Shown: positions 9,189 to 17,442 of the stretch, one piece after another
Position numbering within the stretch: position 1 is the stretch's first letter
Layout of the letters: the number at the start of each line of letters is the position of its first letter
Assembly (NCBI GenBank): GCA_004294225.1
Contig: REBA01000020.1
Coordinates: 1 to 49,187, forward strand
From: Cytophagales bacterium
Lineage (GTDB): Bacteria; Bacteroidota; Bacteroidia; Cytophagales; Cytophagaceae
Length of the DNA stretch: 49,187 nt
Direction: 5' to 3'
Made by a program: the position numbers and the translations under genes
The notes under the pieces: generated by a model
Database searches by the model: none
Seen by the model: the letters and a program-made list of their open reading frames with translations, nothing else
Told to the model about the DNA's origin: nothing

Positions 9189-9965
9189 ATGAGTTTTGAG
9201 ATTCAACTTCCTTTATTTAAAGGTCCTTTTGATTTGCTTTTATTTTTCATAGAAAGAGATGAGTTAGACATCCATGATATTCCAATCTACAAAATCACCA
9301 ATGATTTCCTCAGCTATATCCATAGTATGGAACAGATGAATATAGAGATTGCTAGTGAATTTATATTGGTAGCTGCTACTTTGATGAGGATAAAAGCAAA
9401 AATGCTCTTGCCTAGACCAGAGTTGGATGAAGCAGGCAAAGAAATAGACCCAAGAGAAGAATTAGTAGCTCATCTTCTAGAATATAAAAGATACAAATCT
9501 GTTATTCAAGAATTGATGGAGCTAGAACAAAATAGGCTTCTCCAAGAAAAAAGAGGAAATATCGCTCAAGAGTTAAAACATTTGGCAGAAATCAGTAATG
9601 TAGAAACAGAACTTCAAGAACTAGATTTGTTCAAAATCCTTAAAGTATATGAGAAAGCTATACTTAGGTATAAAGAACAAAAAGAAAAGCCTACGCATTT
9701 TGTGGAACAGTACCCTTTCACTATTGCTCAACAAAAAGAATACTTAATGAATAAGTTAAGACTAAAGGCACATTTAACTTTTGAAGAAATATTAGCTGAT
9801 TTTCCCACAAAAATCGCATTAGTATATAATTTCTTGGCAGTTTTAGAACTTTTACAAATACAATTGATTTCTATAGTTGTAGGAGAAGGTTTTAATAATT
9901 TTTGGATTGAAGAAAAAAACCCTAATCAAGAAGTAGTATTTGATAACGTTAGTGAATTTGACTAA
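9189..9965 (+). CDS. scpA: Segregation and condensation protein A
   Basis: ScpA is the kleisin subunit that bridges the SMC heads and helps compact and separate the chromosome. The 258-residue product has the kleisin N-terminus (PLFKGPFDLLLFFIERDELD, then IPIYKITNDFL). The conserved helix EFILVAATLMRIKAKMLLPR follows. A charged middle helix comes next, and a winged-helix-like end (FEEILADFPTKIALVYNFLA, then VLELLQIQLI). No scpB follows, as the next gene is convergent. The stop codon lies inside the left arm of the inverted repeat at 9955-9996. Confidence 0.94.
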   Translation: MSFEIQLPLFKGPFDLLLFFIERDELDIHDIPIYKITNDFLSYIHSMEQMNIEIASEFILVAATLMRIKAKMLLPRPELDEAGKEIDPREELVAHLLEYKRYKSVIQELMELEQNRLLQEKRGNIAQELKHLAEISNVETELQELDLFKILKVYEKAILRYKEQKEKPTHFVEQYPFTIAQQKEYLMNKLRLKAHLTFEEILADFPTKIALVYNFLAVLELLQIQLISIVVGEGFNNFWIEEKNPNQEVVFDNVSEFD

Positions 9966-9996
9966 CAGTAAGCTTTTTTATACTGTTAGTCAAATT
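9955..9996. terminator. Bidirectional terminator between scpA and ndk
   Basis: A perfect 16-bp inverted repeat (arms 9955-9970 and 9981-9996) encloses a 10-base loop. The left arm carries the last codons and the stop of scpA, and ndk ends 9 bases beyond the right arm. Its place between convergent genes fits a terminator used from both sides. A long T run after the stem is lacking; TTATTA follows. Confidence 0.75.
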
Positions 9997-10004
9997 ATTA
10001 AAAA

Positions 10005-10424
10005 CTAGAATTGTTCAGTTCTAGAAAAGAAAAAATTAGATTCTATCGCAGCATTTTCATCTGAATCAGAACCATGAATAGCATTTGCTTCAAGAGATTT
10101 TGCATATTTCTTTCTGATGGTTCCATCTTCTGCATTAGCAGGATTAGTAGCACCAATTAATTTTCTAAAATCAGCAACAGCATTATCTTTTTCAAGTATC
10201 ATTGCTACTATTGCACCTGATGACATATAAGTCTTCAAATCATTATAAAAAGGGCGAGCAGCATGTACTTCATAAAATTGTCCAGCACGCTCTTCACTTA
10301 ACTTAGTAAGCTTTGATGCTACAATTCTAAACCCAGCAGCTTCTATCATTTGGGTAATTCCTCCAATGTGCCTGTCTGATACTGCGTCAGGCTTAATCAT
10401 TGTAAATGTTCTATTTGTTATCAT
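10005..10424 (-). CDS. ndk: Nucleoside diphosphate kinase
   Basis: Ndk moves the gamma-phosphate from ATP to other nucleoside diphosphates through a phosphohistidine. The 139-residue length is typical. The start ([10 protein letters not shown]) is the conserved first strand and helix. The active site NAIHGSDS has His117, the same number as in the E. coli enzyme, followed by the conserved ESNFFF. The gene is alone on its strand, with a -7 promoter box at 10445-10452 and a shared hairpin downstream. Confidence 0.97.
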   Translation of the reverse strand: MITNRTFTMIKPDAVSDRHIGGITQMIEAAGFRIVASKLTKLSEERAGQFYEVHAARPFYNDLKTYMSSGAIVAMILEKDNAVADFRKLIGATNPANAEDGTIRKKYAKSLEANAIHGSDSDENAAIESNFFFSRTEQF

Positions 10425-10444
10425 TTTTATTTTGGTTAATTATA

Positions 10445-10452
10445 CAAAGGTA
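10445..10452 (-). promoter_or_regulatory. Candidate Bacteroidota promoter of ndk
   Basis: The minus strand reads TACCTTTG, an exact match to the Bacteroidota -7 consensus TAnnTTTG, 21 bases before the ndk ATG. A TTTC, three of four bases of the TTTG -33 element, lies 19 bases upstream of it, which is the expected spacing. Confidence 0.55.
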
Positions 10453-10558
10453 GATAGAATACTTGTTTTTAGAAATTATTTACTAAAAATACTACTAAAG
10501 ACTAAAGTGAGAATTCTAGAATAAAGAATTATCGTAGCAATTAAAATTAAAAAAAAAT

Positions 10559-11782
10559 CTAAGTATTGAGTTCGTGTATCGTTTTTTGATTCTTATAAAT
10601 ACTGCTTTTGCCTGAAGCAATAAAAGCTATAATGGAAACAATTACAAAATATTTTACTGCTTCCATACCAAAGAATTCTATACCCAATACCAATGAAGCA
10701 AGAGGTGTATTTGTAGCTCCAGAAAAAACAGCAATAAAACCCATAGCAGCTAATAAATAAACAGGCAATGGTATAAATACTGATAAAAAGCTACCTAAAA
10801 CTGCTCCTAAAAAGAATAAAGGAGTAACCTCACCACCTTTGAATCCAGAAGATAAAGTAATTACAGTAAATAAAAGTTTAAATAAGAATTCATAGCCAGA
10901 TTGTTGATTTAAGAAAGCTTCAGAAATAGTAGGAATCCCTAAACCAATATATTTGGTGGTGCCAATAGTTAAAATTAAGAATACTATGATAATCCCTCCA
11001 ATAAAAGGGCGAAACGGAGGATAAAGAACCCAGCGACCAAATAAATCAGATATATATTGACTGGATTTTATATAAGCCAAAGCAGCCCAACCAAATATAA
11101 TAGCCACAACTACCGTCAAACAAAATGTCTGAAAAGTAAAATCAGGGATAACACCCATTGAAAATTGGCTATGCCTTACGCCCCATAATAAAGTAACTTT
11201 ATCAGCAATGATAGCTGATAAAAAAGCTGGGAAAATAGCATATAGGCTTACTTGACCAGCAATACAAAATTCCATTGCAAAAATCGCACCTGCTATTGGT
11301 GTACCAAAAATGCCCCCAAAACCAGCAGCTACAGCAGAAATCAATAAAATTTTTCTTTGAAAATCGCTAAAATTAAACAGATTTGTAAACTGATCAATCA
11401 AAGAAGCAGACATCTGAAGAGCAGTTCCTTCTCTACCCGCTGAACCACCAAATAGATGGGTTAGCAGTGTGCTTACAAAAATCATAGGAGCCATTATTAA
11501 AGGTATTTTTTTTTGAGGAAATTGAATTTCATCTATTATTATATCATTGCCCTTACTAATACCCTTCCCTATGACGTAATATGCCCAACCAATTATGAAA
11601 CCTACAAACGGTAAAAGATAAATCAAAAAAAAGTGTTCTTCTCTATATTTGGTAATCCAGTCTAAAGACAAAAGAAATACAGCACAAGCAGTACCTGAGA
11701 TAGTGCCTAACAAAAAGCACAATAAAATCCATTTTGGTAAATAAATAAATTTAGTAAAGTATCTTTTTATAAATTGAATCAT
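10559..11782 (-). CDS. CLC antiporter, probably fluoride/proton (CLC-F type)
   Basis: The 407-residue product is an inner-membrane CLC protein with about ten hydrophobic segments. The first selectivity stretch reads GNDII (78-82), close to the GNNLI seen in fluoride-specific CLC-F proteins rather than GSGIP of chloride CLCs. The gate motif is GREGT with Glu118, and the second filter motif reads GGEVTPLFFLGA (near 315) instead of the GxFxP of chloride CLCs. The N-terminal LSLDWITKYREEH also recalls CLC-F proteins. These enzymes export fluoride against its gradient. This assignment rests on recalled motif patterns. I see no fluoride riboswitch in the 87-base leader. No regulatory CBS domains are present. 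Confidence 0.8.
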   Translation of the reverse strand: MIQFIKRYFTKFIYLPKWILLCFLLGTISGTACAVFLLSLDWITKYREEHFFLIYLLPFVGFIIGWAYYVIGKGISKGNDIIIDEIQFPQKKIPLIMAPMIFVSTLLTHLFGGSAGREGTALQMSASLIDQFTNLFNFSDFQRKILLISAVAAGFGGIFGTPIAGAIFAMEFCIAGQVSLYAIFPAFLSAIIADKVTLLWGVRHSQFSMGVIPDFTFQTFCLTVVVAIIFGWAALAYIKSSQYISDLFGRWVLYPPFRPFIGGIIIVFLILTIGTTKYIGLGIPTISEAFLNQQSGYEFLFKLLFTVITLSSGFKGGEVTPLFFLGAVLGSFLSVFIPLPVYLLAAMGFIAVFSGATNTPLASLVLGIEFFGMEAVKYFVIVSIIAFIASGKSSIYKNQKTIHELNT

Positions 11783-11869
11783 GCTAAAAAATATATTCTA
11801 AAAATATTTAATCTAGAATACCTATCCTAAACAATAGTATAAAAAAGGCTGATAGTGCTATTAAAAGAA

Positions 11870-12316
11870 TTAATAATTTAATTCACGAAACTTTTTGGCA
11901 ATATAAATAAAACCAAAAGCTTCTCCATTTTCCTTGCCAGTATGTTTGTGATGAATTTTGTGGGCCCTAATAATTTTCTTCAAATAATTATTTTGTGCAA
12001 TAAATTTTATTTTTATTCTTCTATGAACTATCACATCATGAAAAATAAAATAAATTAGGCCATAAATACTTACCCCTAAACCTAACCAAAAAAGTATAAT
12101 GGGGCCAAATTCTAAACCCACAACAATCAATGCTATGGCTAATCCTGAAAAAAAAACACTAAAAAAATCATTCAATTCAAAAACACCATGCCTTTCGCTA
12201 TGATGAGATTTGTGTAGCGACCACAAAAAACCATGCATTATATATTTGTGAGTAAACCAAGCTACACCTTCCATAGCCACTACGGCCAATAACATTGCCA
12301 ATATGTTAAAAATCAT
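11870..12316 (-). CDS. crtZ: Beta-carotene hydroxylase CrtZ
   Basis: CrtZ is a di-iron membrane hydroxylase that adds 3-hydroxyl groups to beta-ionone rings, turning beta-carotene into zeaxanthin. The 148-residue product has the family's histidine clusters: HKYIMH, HKSHHSERH, HDVIVHRR and HKIHHKH. These sit between hydrophobic helices near residues 4-20, 53-70 and 74-92. It starts 3 bases after the ispH stop and is the last gene of the carotenoid operon crtI-crtB-ispH-crtZ. The substrate implies a lycopene cyclase, which is not in this window. Confidence 0.92.
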   Translation of the reverse strand: MIFNILAMLLAVVAMEGVAWFTHKYIMHGFLWSLHKSHHSERHGVFELNDFFSVFFSGLAIALIVVGLEFGPIILFWLGLGVSIYGLIYFIFHDVIVHRRIKIKFIAQNNYLKKIIRAHKIHHKHTGKENGEAFGFIYIAKKFRELNY

Positions 12317-12319
12317 TTT

Positions 12320-13165
12320 TTATAAATTTGTTAATTGTTGTTTGATAGTTTCCATAAGCCACATAGGGGTAGAAGTGGCTCCACAAATCCCAACAGTATC
12401 ATTTTGTTGAAACCAAGCAGCGTCTATATCTTCTGCCTTGCTAACAAAATAAGTGCTCTCATTAATAGATTTACATACATTGAAGAGCACTTTACCATTT
12501 GAAGACTTTTTACCCGATACAAAAATAATTACCTTATGCAAAGAAGCAAAATCTTTTAGTTCATGATCTCTATTGGAGACTTGCCTACATATAGTATCGT
12601 TCGATACAACTTCTATACCTCTTTGCTCTAGTTTTTCTTTAATATCATAAAATTTTTCGGTGCTTTTCGTAGTCTGACTATAAAGTGTAATTTTAGAGGG
12701 AAGTTCTTTATCTTTTAGTTCTTGAAAATCTTCAAAAACTATTGCATTATCATTGGTCTGTGCCTTTAAACCAACAATTTCAGCATGTCCATGCTTTCCA
12801 TATATATAAATATCTTCCTCTTTATCATAAGAATTCTTGATTCTATTTTGAAGCTTAAGTACTACTGGGCATGATGCATCAATTAATTCAATGTTATTTT
12901 CTAAAGCTATTTGGTAAGTAGAAGATGGCTCTCCATGAGCCCGAATGAGCACTTTACAATCTTTTAGCTCTTTGAATTGTTCATGAGTAATTATCTCTAA
13001 ACCTTTATTCGCAAGTCTTGCTATCTCTTCATCGTTATGAACAATATCACCTAGACAATAAAGCTTATGCTCTGTTTCTAAGATATCTTCAGCCATTTCT
13101 ACTGCATATATCACCCCAAAGCAAAATCCAGAGTTTGAATCTATAGTAACCTGCAGATCTAGCAT
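12320..13165 (-). CDS. ispH: 4-hydroxy-3-methylbut-2-enyl diphosphate reductase
   Basis: IspH (LytB) makes IPP and DMAPP from HMBPP, the last step of the MEP pathway, using an iron-sulfur cluster. The three cluster cysteines are visible at Cys15 (SGFCFGV), Cys99 (DASCPVV) and Cys193 (TICRQVSNRD). RAHGEPS and ICGATSTP are also present. The 281-residue length is normal. It sits inside the carotenoid operon, 60 bases after crtB and 3 bases before crtZ, so precursor supply and pigment formation are probably co-expressed. Confidence 0.96.
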   Translation of the reverse strand: MLDLQVTIDSNSGFCFGVIYAVEMAEDILETEHKLYCLGDIVHNDEEIARLANKGLEIITHEQFKELKDCKVLIRAHGEPSSTYQIALENNIELIDASCPVVLKLQNRIKNSYDKEEDIYIYGKHGHAEIVGLKAQTNDNAIVFEDFQELKDKELPSKITLYSQTTKSTEKFYDIKEKLEQRGIEVVSNDTICRQVSNRDHELKDFASLHKVIIFVSGKKSSNGKVLFNVCKSINESTYFVSKAEDIDAAWFQQNDTVGICGATSTPMWLMETIKQQLTNL

Positions 13166-13225
13166 ATTAACAATGTTTAAGATAATAACAAGTATTTAAA
13201 TTTATTGTTTTAATATTCGAGAATT

Positions 13226-14068
13226 TCATATTGCATTAAAACTGTGCTTTAGGTAAGACTGAAATAACAAAGCAAGTTTATGATTGTCAGAAATGCGTAT
13301 TCTTTCTTCTTGAATCTTTGAAGAAGGTATAGCTTGAATCTTTTCCAATAACTTTTTATAGTACGTATATGCAAGATAAACCCCTAAACGAGCACCATGT
13401 GGCAGCAATTTAATCCCCTCATAGGCTGCTTTGAAATCTTCATGTATAGATTTTTCTATTTCTTCTTTTTGAGTGGGTGTAAAAGCATCAAAATTTACTT
13501 TTGGGAAATAAACTCTTTTTCTTTCTTTAAAATCGCTTTTTATATCTCTTAGAAAATTGACCTTTTGGAATGCTGCTCCTAGGCTACAAGCTGATGGTTT
13601 CAACTTTTGATACTCCAACTCATTACCCTCGCAAAAAACTCTCAAACACATCAAACCTACCACTTCAGCAGAACCATATATATATTCTTCATAACCAGAT
13701 TGGTCATAATATTGTTTATCCAAATCCATTTCCATGCTTTTCAAAAATGCTTCTATAAGTGGTTTTTCAATATGGTATTTATTGACCACCATTTGAAAGG
13801 AATGAAGAACTGGATTAAAAGAAATTTTTTCTTCAATTGCCTTATAAGTGTCTTGCTTAAATCTTTCTAACAATGCTTTCTTATCATGCTGATGAAAGGT
13901 GTCTACAATTTCATCAGCAAATCTTACAAAACCATAGATTGCATAAACAGGCATCCTATATTGTTTTGCCAAAACTTTTATTCCTAAAGAGAAGGATGTA
14001 CTATAGCTTTTAGTAATCAATTTACTACAGCGAAGTGAAGTTTTATTATATAGTTCCTCCATGCTCAT
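13226..14068 (-). CDS. crtB: Phytoene synthase
   Basis: CrtB joins two geranylgeranyl diphosphates head to head to give phytoene. The 280-residue product carries both Asp-rich Mg-diphosphate motifs, in FADEIVDTF and in FLRDIKSD. The start of the squalene/phytoene synthase fold is SKLITKSYSTSFSLG, and GLMCLRVFC is also present. Its start overlaps the end of crtI by 23 bases, so translation is probably coupled. It is followed by ispH on the same strand. Confidence 0.95.
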   Translation of the reverse strand: MSMEELYNKTSLRCSKLITKSYSTSFSLGIKVLAKQYRMPVYAIYGFVRFADEIVDTFHQHDKKALLERFKQDTYKAIEEKISFNPVLHSFQMVVNKYHIEKPLIEAFLKSMEMDLDKQYYDQSGYEEYIYGSAEVVGLMCLRVFCEGNELEYQKLKPSACSLGAAFQKVNFLRDIKSDFKERKRVYFPKVNFDAFTPTQKEEIEKSIHEDFKAAYEGIKLLPHGARLGVYLAYTYYKKLLEKIQAIPSSKIQEERIRISDNHKLALLFQSYLKHSFNAI

Positions 14069-15527
14069 TTAATATTCTATCTGTTACTAATTTCGAACTG
14101 ATTACTACGATTGGAAGTCCTGTTCCTGGGATAGTAGAAGCACCAACATAATAAAGATTAGAAAATTGTTCGTCTTTATTACTAGGTCTCAAAGCACCTA
14201 TCTGATTCATGCCGTGAGCCAAACCCAAGCCACTTCCTTGATATAAATTAAACATTTTTTGCCAATCTATAGGATCATAGATGGTTCGAGAGAGGGTATT
14301 TGCGGCTAAATCAAAATCTATTCTTTGAGACAAATCAGCAATAATAGTATCGGCTAAAGATTCTCTATCTGACCAGTCTTTTTTATACCTCAAATCTGGC
14401 ATTGGACATAATATGAATATATTTTCACAACCTTCTGGTGCACATTCTGGATTTGATTTAGAACTCACATTAACATAATAATAAGGCTTCTGAGGAGCTA
14501 CTGCTGTTTTAAAAATCTTATCTGCATAAGCTTTAAAATTTTCTCCAAGAAAATAATTATGGTGATGTATATTATCTAATTTTCCTTTAACACCAAGATA
14601 TATAGTGAAAGGAGATAGAGTCCAATCCATTTTATCTAATTTATCAGGATTGAAAGATTTCCTCCCTAATATTTGACCTCTAAAAGATGCAGCATCTGCA
14701 TTGCTAACGTAGATATCAGCAGTCCATTTTTTCCCATGCTGATCTATAAACCCCTGTAGCTTATTACCTTCTTGAACAAATTGCTTTATTTCTGTATTAT
14801 AGATAATTTCTACGTTGTTTTGTTGAAGTAATTTTACAATTTCTTCTGTGATAGTATACATTCCTCCTTTTACATTCCAATAGCCATCGTGCTGAAGTTC
14901 AGTATAATTCAGAAGGCTATATACCGCTGGGGTATCAAAAGGAGTTGCTCCCAAAAAGAACGCTACTAAAGAGAATATAATTTTGACCTCTTCTGTCTCA
15001 AAATGTTTTTCTAACTCAGACCACATAGACCTAAAAAGCTTAGGACCGTGCTTTAGTGGAACTTTAGTCAATTGATAAAGATAATCCATCTTACCTTCAA
15101 AGTTTTTCTTTATTACTCTATATTCAGTATCATGAAAAACTTCTTTAGCAGCTTTAAGATAAGCATTGGCTTTTCTAACAAAGTCTTTTTCATCAGAAAA
15201 CTCTGTTGATAGTTTTTGTAAATCTTTATGGATTAGATACGGCTTTTTTTTATAAGAAAAATAAACAGAGTATAAAGGATTGAGTTCATTAAACTGTAAA
15301 GGATTATTTACTTTACAATAATCAAACAACTCTTTAAATTCATAGCTCATGCTAAAAAATGAAGGACCAACGTCAAAAGTAAAACCATCTTTTTTTAGTT
15401 GATTCAACCTCCCCCCTGCTTGATGATGTTTTTCTAAAATAGTTACCTTATAACCTTTTGTTGACAGACGCAAAGCAGTAGACAATCCGCCTAAGCCTGC
15501 ACCTATTACTAATGCTGTTTTGTTCAA
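14046..15527 (-). CDS. crtI: Phytoene desaturase
   Basis: CrtI is an FAD enzyme that desaturates phytoene to lycopene. The 493-residue product opens with the dinucleotide-binding motif VIGAGLGGLSTALRL, followed by EKHHQAGGRLNQ and FDVGPSFF. It ends with the conserved FAD motif region (LYYVGASTIPGTGLPIVVIS). It is the first gene of the carotenoid operon and overlaps crtB by 23 bases. A related CrtI-like enzyme such as CrtD is the main alternative, but the pairing with crtB favours CrtI. An A+T palindrome lies upstream at 15597-15619. Confidence 0.94.
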   Translation of the reverse strand: MNKTALVIGAGLGGLSTALRLSTKGYKVTILEKHHQAGGRLNQLKKDGFTFDVGPSFFSMSYEFKELFDYCKVNNPLQFNELNPLYSVYFSYKKKPYLIHKDLQKLSTEFSDEKDFVRKANAYLKAAKEVFHDTEYRVIKKNFEGKMDYLYQLTKVPLKHGPKLFRSMWSELEKHFETEEVKIIFSLVAFFLGATPFDTPAVYSLLNYTELQHDGYWNVKGGMYTITEEIVKLLQQNNVEIIYNTEIKQFVQEGNKLQGFIDQHGKKWTADIYVSNADAASFRGQILGRKSFNPDKLDKMDWTLSPFTIYLGVKGKLDNIHHHNYFLGENFKAYADKIFKTAVAPQKPYYYVNVSSKSNPECAPEGCENIFILCPMPDLRYKKDWSDRESLADTIIADLSQRIDFDLAANTLSRTIYDPIDWQKMFNLYQGSGLGLAHGMNQIGALRPSNKDEQFSNLYYVGASTIPGTGLPIVVISSKLVTDRILNEHGGTI

Positions 15528-15596
15528 TGTAATTGATGATTTAATGGTAATGTAATTATTACTTAATATAAACTCTTTTTATCAAAGAATGCGATT

Positions 15597-15619
15597 TTTA
15601 ATAAAAAGTTTTTATTAAA
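15597..15619. promoter_or_regulatory. Palindrome in the crtI/divIC divergent promoter region
   Basis: A perfect palindrome with 11-base arms around one G (TTTAATAAAAA / TTTTTATTAAA) lies 70 bases before crtI. The divIC start is about 80 bases away on the other side. It consists only of A and T in the arms, so chance is possible in this background. The place suits an operator for the carotenoid operon, but no regulator gene is nearby. Confidence 0.3.
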
Positions 15620-15697
15620 TAATAATTAATACTTAAAAAGAATATTGCCTTTTGGGTTTTAGTGTGTAATTTTACAATTAAACCCATTGGTAATATC

Positions 15698-16000
15698 ATG
15701 CTTAAGCAATTACTATCTAACATACCCGCCCCCTTCAAGACATTCTATTTTATTTTTTCTGTTTGTTTTTTTGTATGGATGATGTTTTTTGATGCCAATG
15801 ATTTTATCAATCAATTTAGAATCTCCAATAAACTTCAACAGCTCAAAAATGAAAAAGCTTATTACGAAGAAAAGATTATAGAAGTAAAATCAGAGAAACA
15901 AGAATTATTCAGCAATACTAGACAAATAGAAAAATTCGCAAGAGAAAAGTATCTGATGAAAAAGAAAAATGAGGATTTGTTCATCATCAACGAAGACTAG
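15698..16000 (+). CDS. FtsB/DivIC-type septum formation initiator
   Basis: The preferred start at 15698 gives 100 residues; a GTG at 15662 would add 12 residues that precede the membrane segment and look unlike the family. One membrane helix lies near residues 12-30 (FYFIFSVCFFVWMMFF). A coiled coil follows (QFRISNKLQQLKNEKAYYEE), then IEKFAREKYLMKKKNEDLF, the usual end of DivIC/FtsB. The protein belongs to the divisome, pairing with FtsL and DivIB/FtsQ at the division site. It is 41 bases upstream of pyrC on the same strand. Confidence 0.88.
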   Translation: MLKQLLSNIPAPFKTFYFIFSVCFFVWMMFFDANDFINQFRISNKLQQLKNEKAYYEEKIIEVKSEKQELFSNTRQIEKFAREKYLMKKKNEDLFIINED

Positions 16001-16041
16001 ATTTAAAGTTACTTTCTATTTAATTTATAGGTTCAAATATC

Positions 16042-17385
16042 GTGCAAGAAACAATATTAATACTCAACGGTCAAATAATTAACGAAGGTACATCTACCAA
16101 CAAAGATATTTTAATTAAAAATGGTAGAATAGAAAAAATTGACCATAATTTATCTCATCTGATTGCAAATAAAATAATTGATGCCAGTGGGAAAATAATC
16201 TTACCTGGAATAATCGACGATCAAGTTCATTTTAGAGAACCAGGGCTAACACATAAAGGCAATATCCATAGCGAAGCTAAGGCTGCAGTTGCAGGTGGAG
16301 TTACTACCTATATGGAAATGCCAAACACAGTGCCCAATGCATTGACACAAGAACTTCTAGAAGACAAATATAAAATTGCTGCCAATAGTTCTTTGGCTAA
16401 CTATTCTTTCTTCATGGGCACTTCAAACAATAATTTGGAAGAAATAAAGAAAACCAATCGCAAGAATGTGTGTGGTGTAAAAATTTTCATGGGCTCTTCT
16501 ACTGGAAATATGCTGGTTGATGATTTTAAAATATTAGAAGATGTATTTAAAAACTGCCCTACACTAATAGCAACTCATTGTGAAGACGAAGAAACCATAA
16601 AAAACAACTCTAAAGCCTATCTTGAAAAATATGGCGAAAATATGCCTATACATTTTCATAGCGAAATACGAAATGTAGATGCCTGCTACAAATCAAGCAG
16701 TAGAGCAGTAGATTTGGCAAAAAAACATAATACTCGATTACATATACTGCACATCTCTACAGCAAAAGAACTTGAGCTTTTTAAAAACGATATTCCCTTA
16801 TCTCAGAAAAGAATTACATCTGAAGTTTGTGTGCACCATTTATATTTTGATAGAAAAGACTATGATACCCTAGGTACTCTAATCAAGTGGAATCCAGCAG
16901 TGAAAGAAGCGTACCACAAAGAAACCCTTCTAAAAGGACTGCTTGATGACAAACTAGACATAATAGCTACAGACCACGCCCCACATACTTGGGAAGAAAA
17001 ACAAAACAATTACTGGAAAGCTCCTTCTGGTGGCCCACTTGTTCAGCATGCACTCAATATAATGCTCGACTTTTATCAACAAGGTAAAATCTCTTTAGAA
17101 AAGATAGTAGAAAAAATGTGTCATGCACCTGCAATCTGTTTTCAAATTTTAGAAAGAGGATTTATAAAAGAAGGCTACCATGCAGACCTTTCTATTTTAG
17201 ATCTAAATACTCAATGGAAAGTTTCTAAAGAAAACATCCATTACCATTGCGGTTGGTCACCTCTAGAAAGTAAAGAATTCACAGGGAAAGTGACACACAC
17301 TATCGTATCTGGGCATTTAGCATATGAAAATGGAGCGTTTAATTTAAGTAGAATGGGAAGCCGAATTCTTTTTGATAGAAATTAA
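16042..17385 (+). CDS. pyrC: Dihydroorotase
   Basis: PyrC closes N-carbamoyl-aspartate to dihydroorotate in pyrimidine synthesis. The 447-residue product starts at a GTG. It has the amidohydrolase parts: DDQVHFREPGLTHKG, GGVTTYMEMPNT, the metal-bridging lysine in GVKIFMGSSTGNM, a histidine in IATHCEDE, LHILHISTAKE and the catalytic aspartate in IATDHAPHT. In the first metal motif the usual DxHxH reads D-D-Q-V-H, so one expected histidine is a glutamine. From memory this variant is common in Bacteroidota dihydroorotases, so it is not by itself a sign of lost activity. The gene follows divIC by 41 bases. Confidence 0.92.
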   Translation: MQETILILNGQIINEGTSTNKDILIKNGRIEKIDHNLSHLIANKIIDASGKIILPGIIDDQVHFREPGLTHKGNIHSEAKAAVAGGVTTYMEMPNTVPNALTQELLEDKYKIAANSSLANYSFFMGTSNNNLEEIKKTNRKNVCGVKIFMGSSTGNMLVDDFKILEDVFKNCPTLIATHCEDEETIKNNSKAYLEKYGENMPIHFHSEIRNVDACYKSSSRAVDLAKKHNTRLHILHISTAKELELFKNDIPLSQKRITSEVCVHHLYFDRKDYDTLGTLIKWNPAVKEAYHKETLLKGLLDDKLDIIATDHAPHTWEEKQNNYWKAPSGGPLVQHALNIMLDFYQQGKISLEKIVEKMCHAPAICFQILERGFIKEGYHADLSILDLNTQWKVSKENIHYHCGWSPLESKEFTGKVTHTIVSGHLAYENGAFNLSRMGSRILFDRN

Positions 17386-17442
17386 CTAAAATTAAATCCT
17401 TCTAAACAATGGATTCATTCAATATTTGTAATTTACAAATGA

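Noticed and set aside
9121-9192. A 23-codon frame whose TGA overlaps the scpA ATG, a possible leader peptide
   Set aside because: It is short, hydrophobic by A+T bias, and has no clear start signal or known family; an ATGA overlap this short can arise by chance.
11783-11869. Possible fluoride riboswitch before the CLC gene
   Set aside because: The expected conserved GGxGATGG and GCTGATG-like elements of the crcB motif with pairing arms are not present together on the minus strand.
17400-17442. Short inverted repeat before the helicase start as a terminator for pyrC
   Set aside because: The ATTTGTAATTTACAAAT stem is only 7 bp, A+T-rich and without a T tail, and runs up to the start codon.
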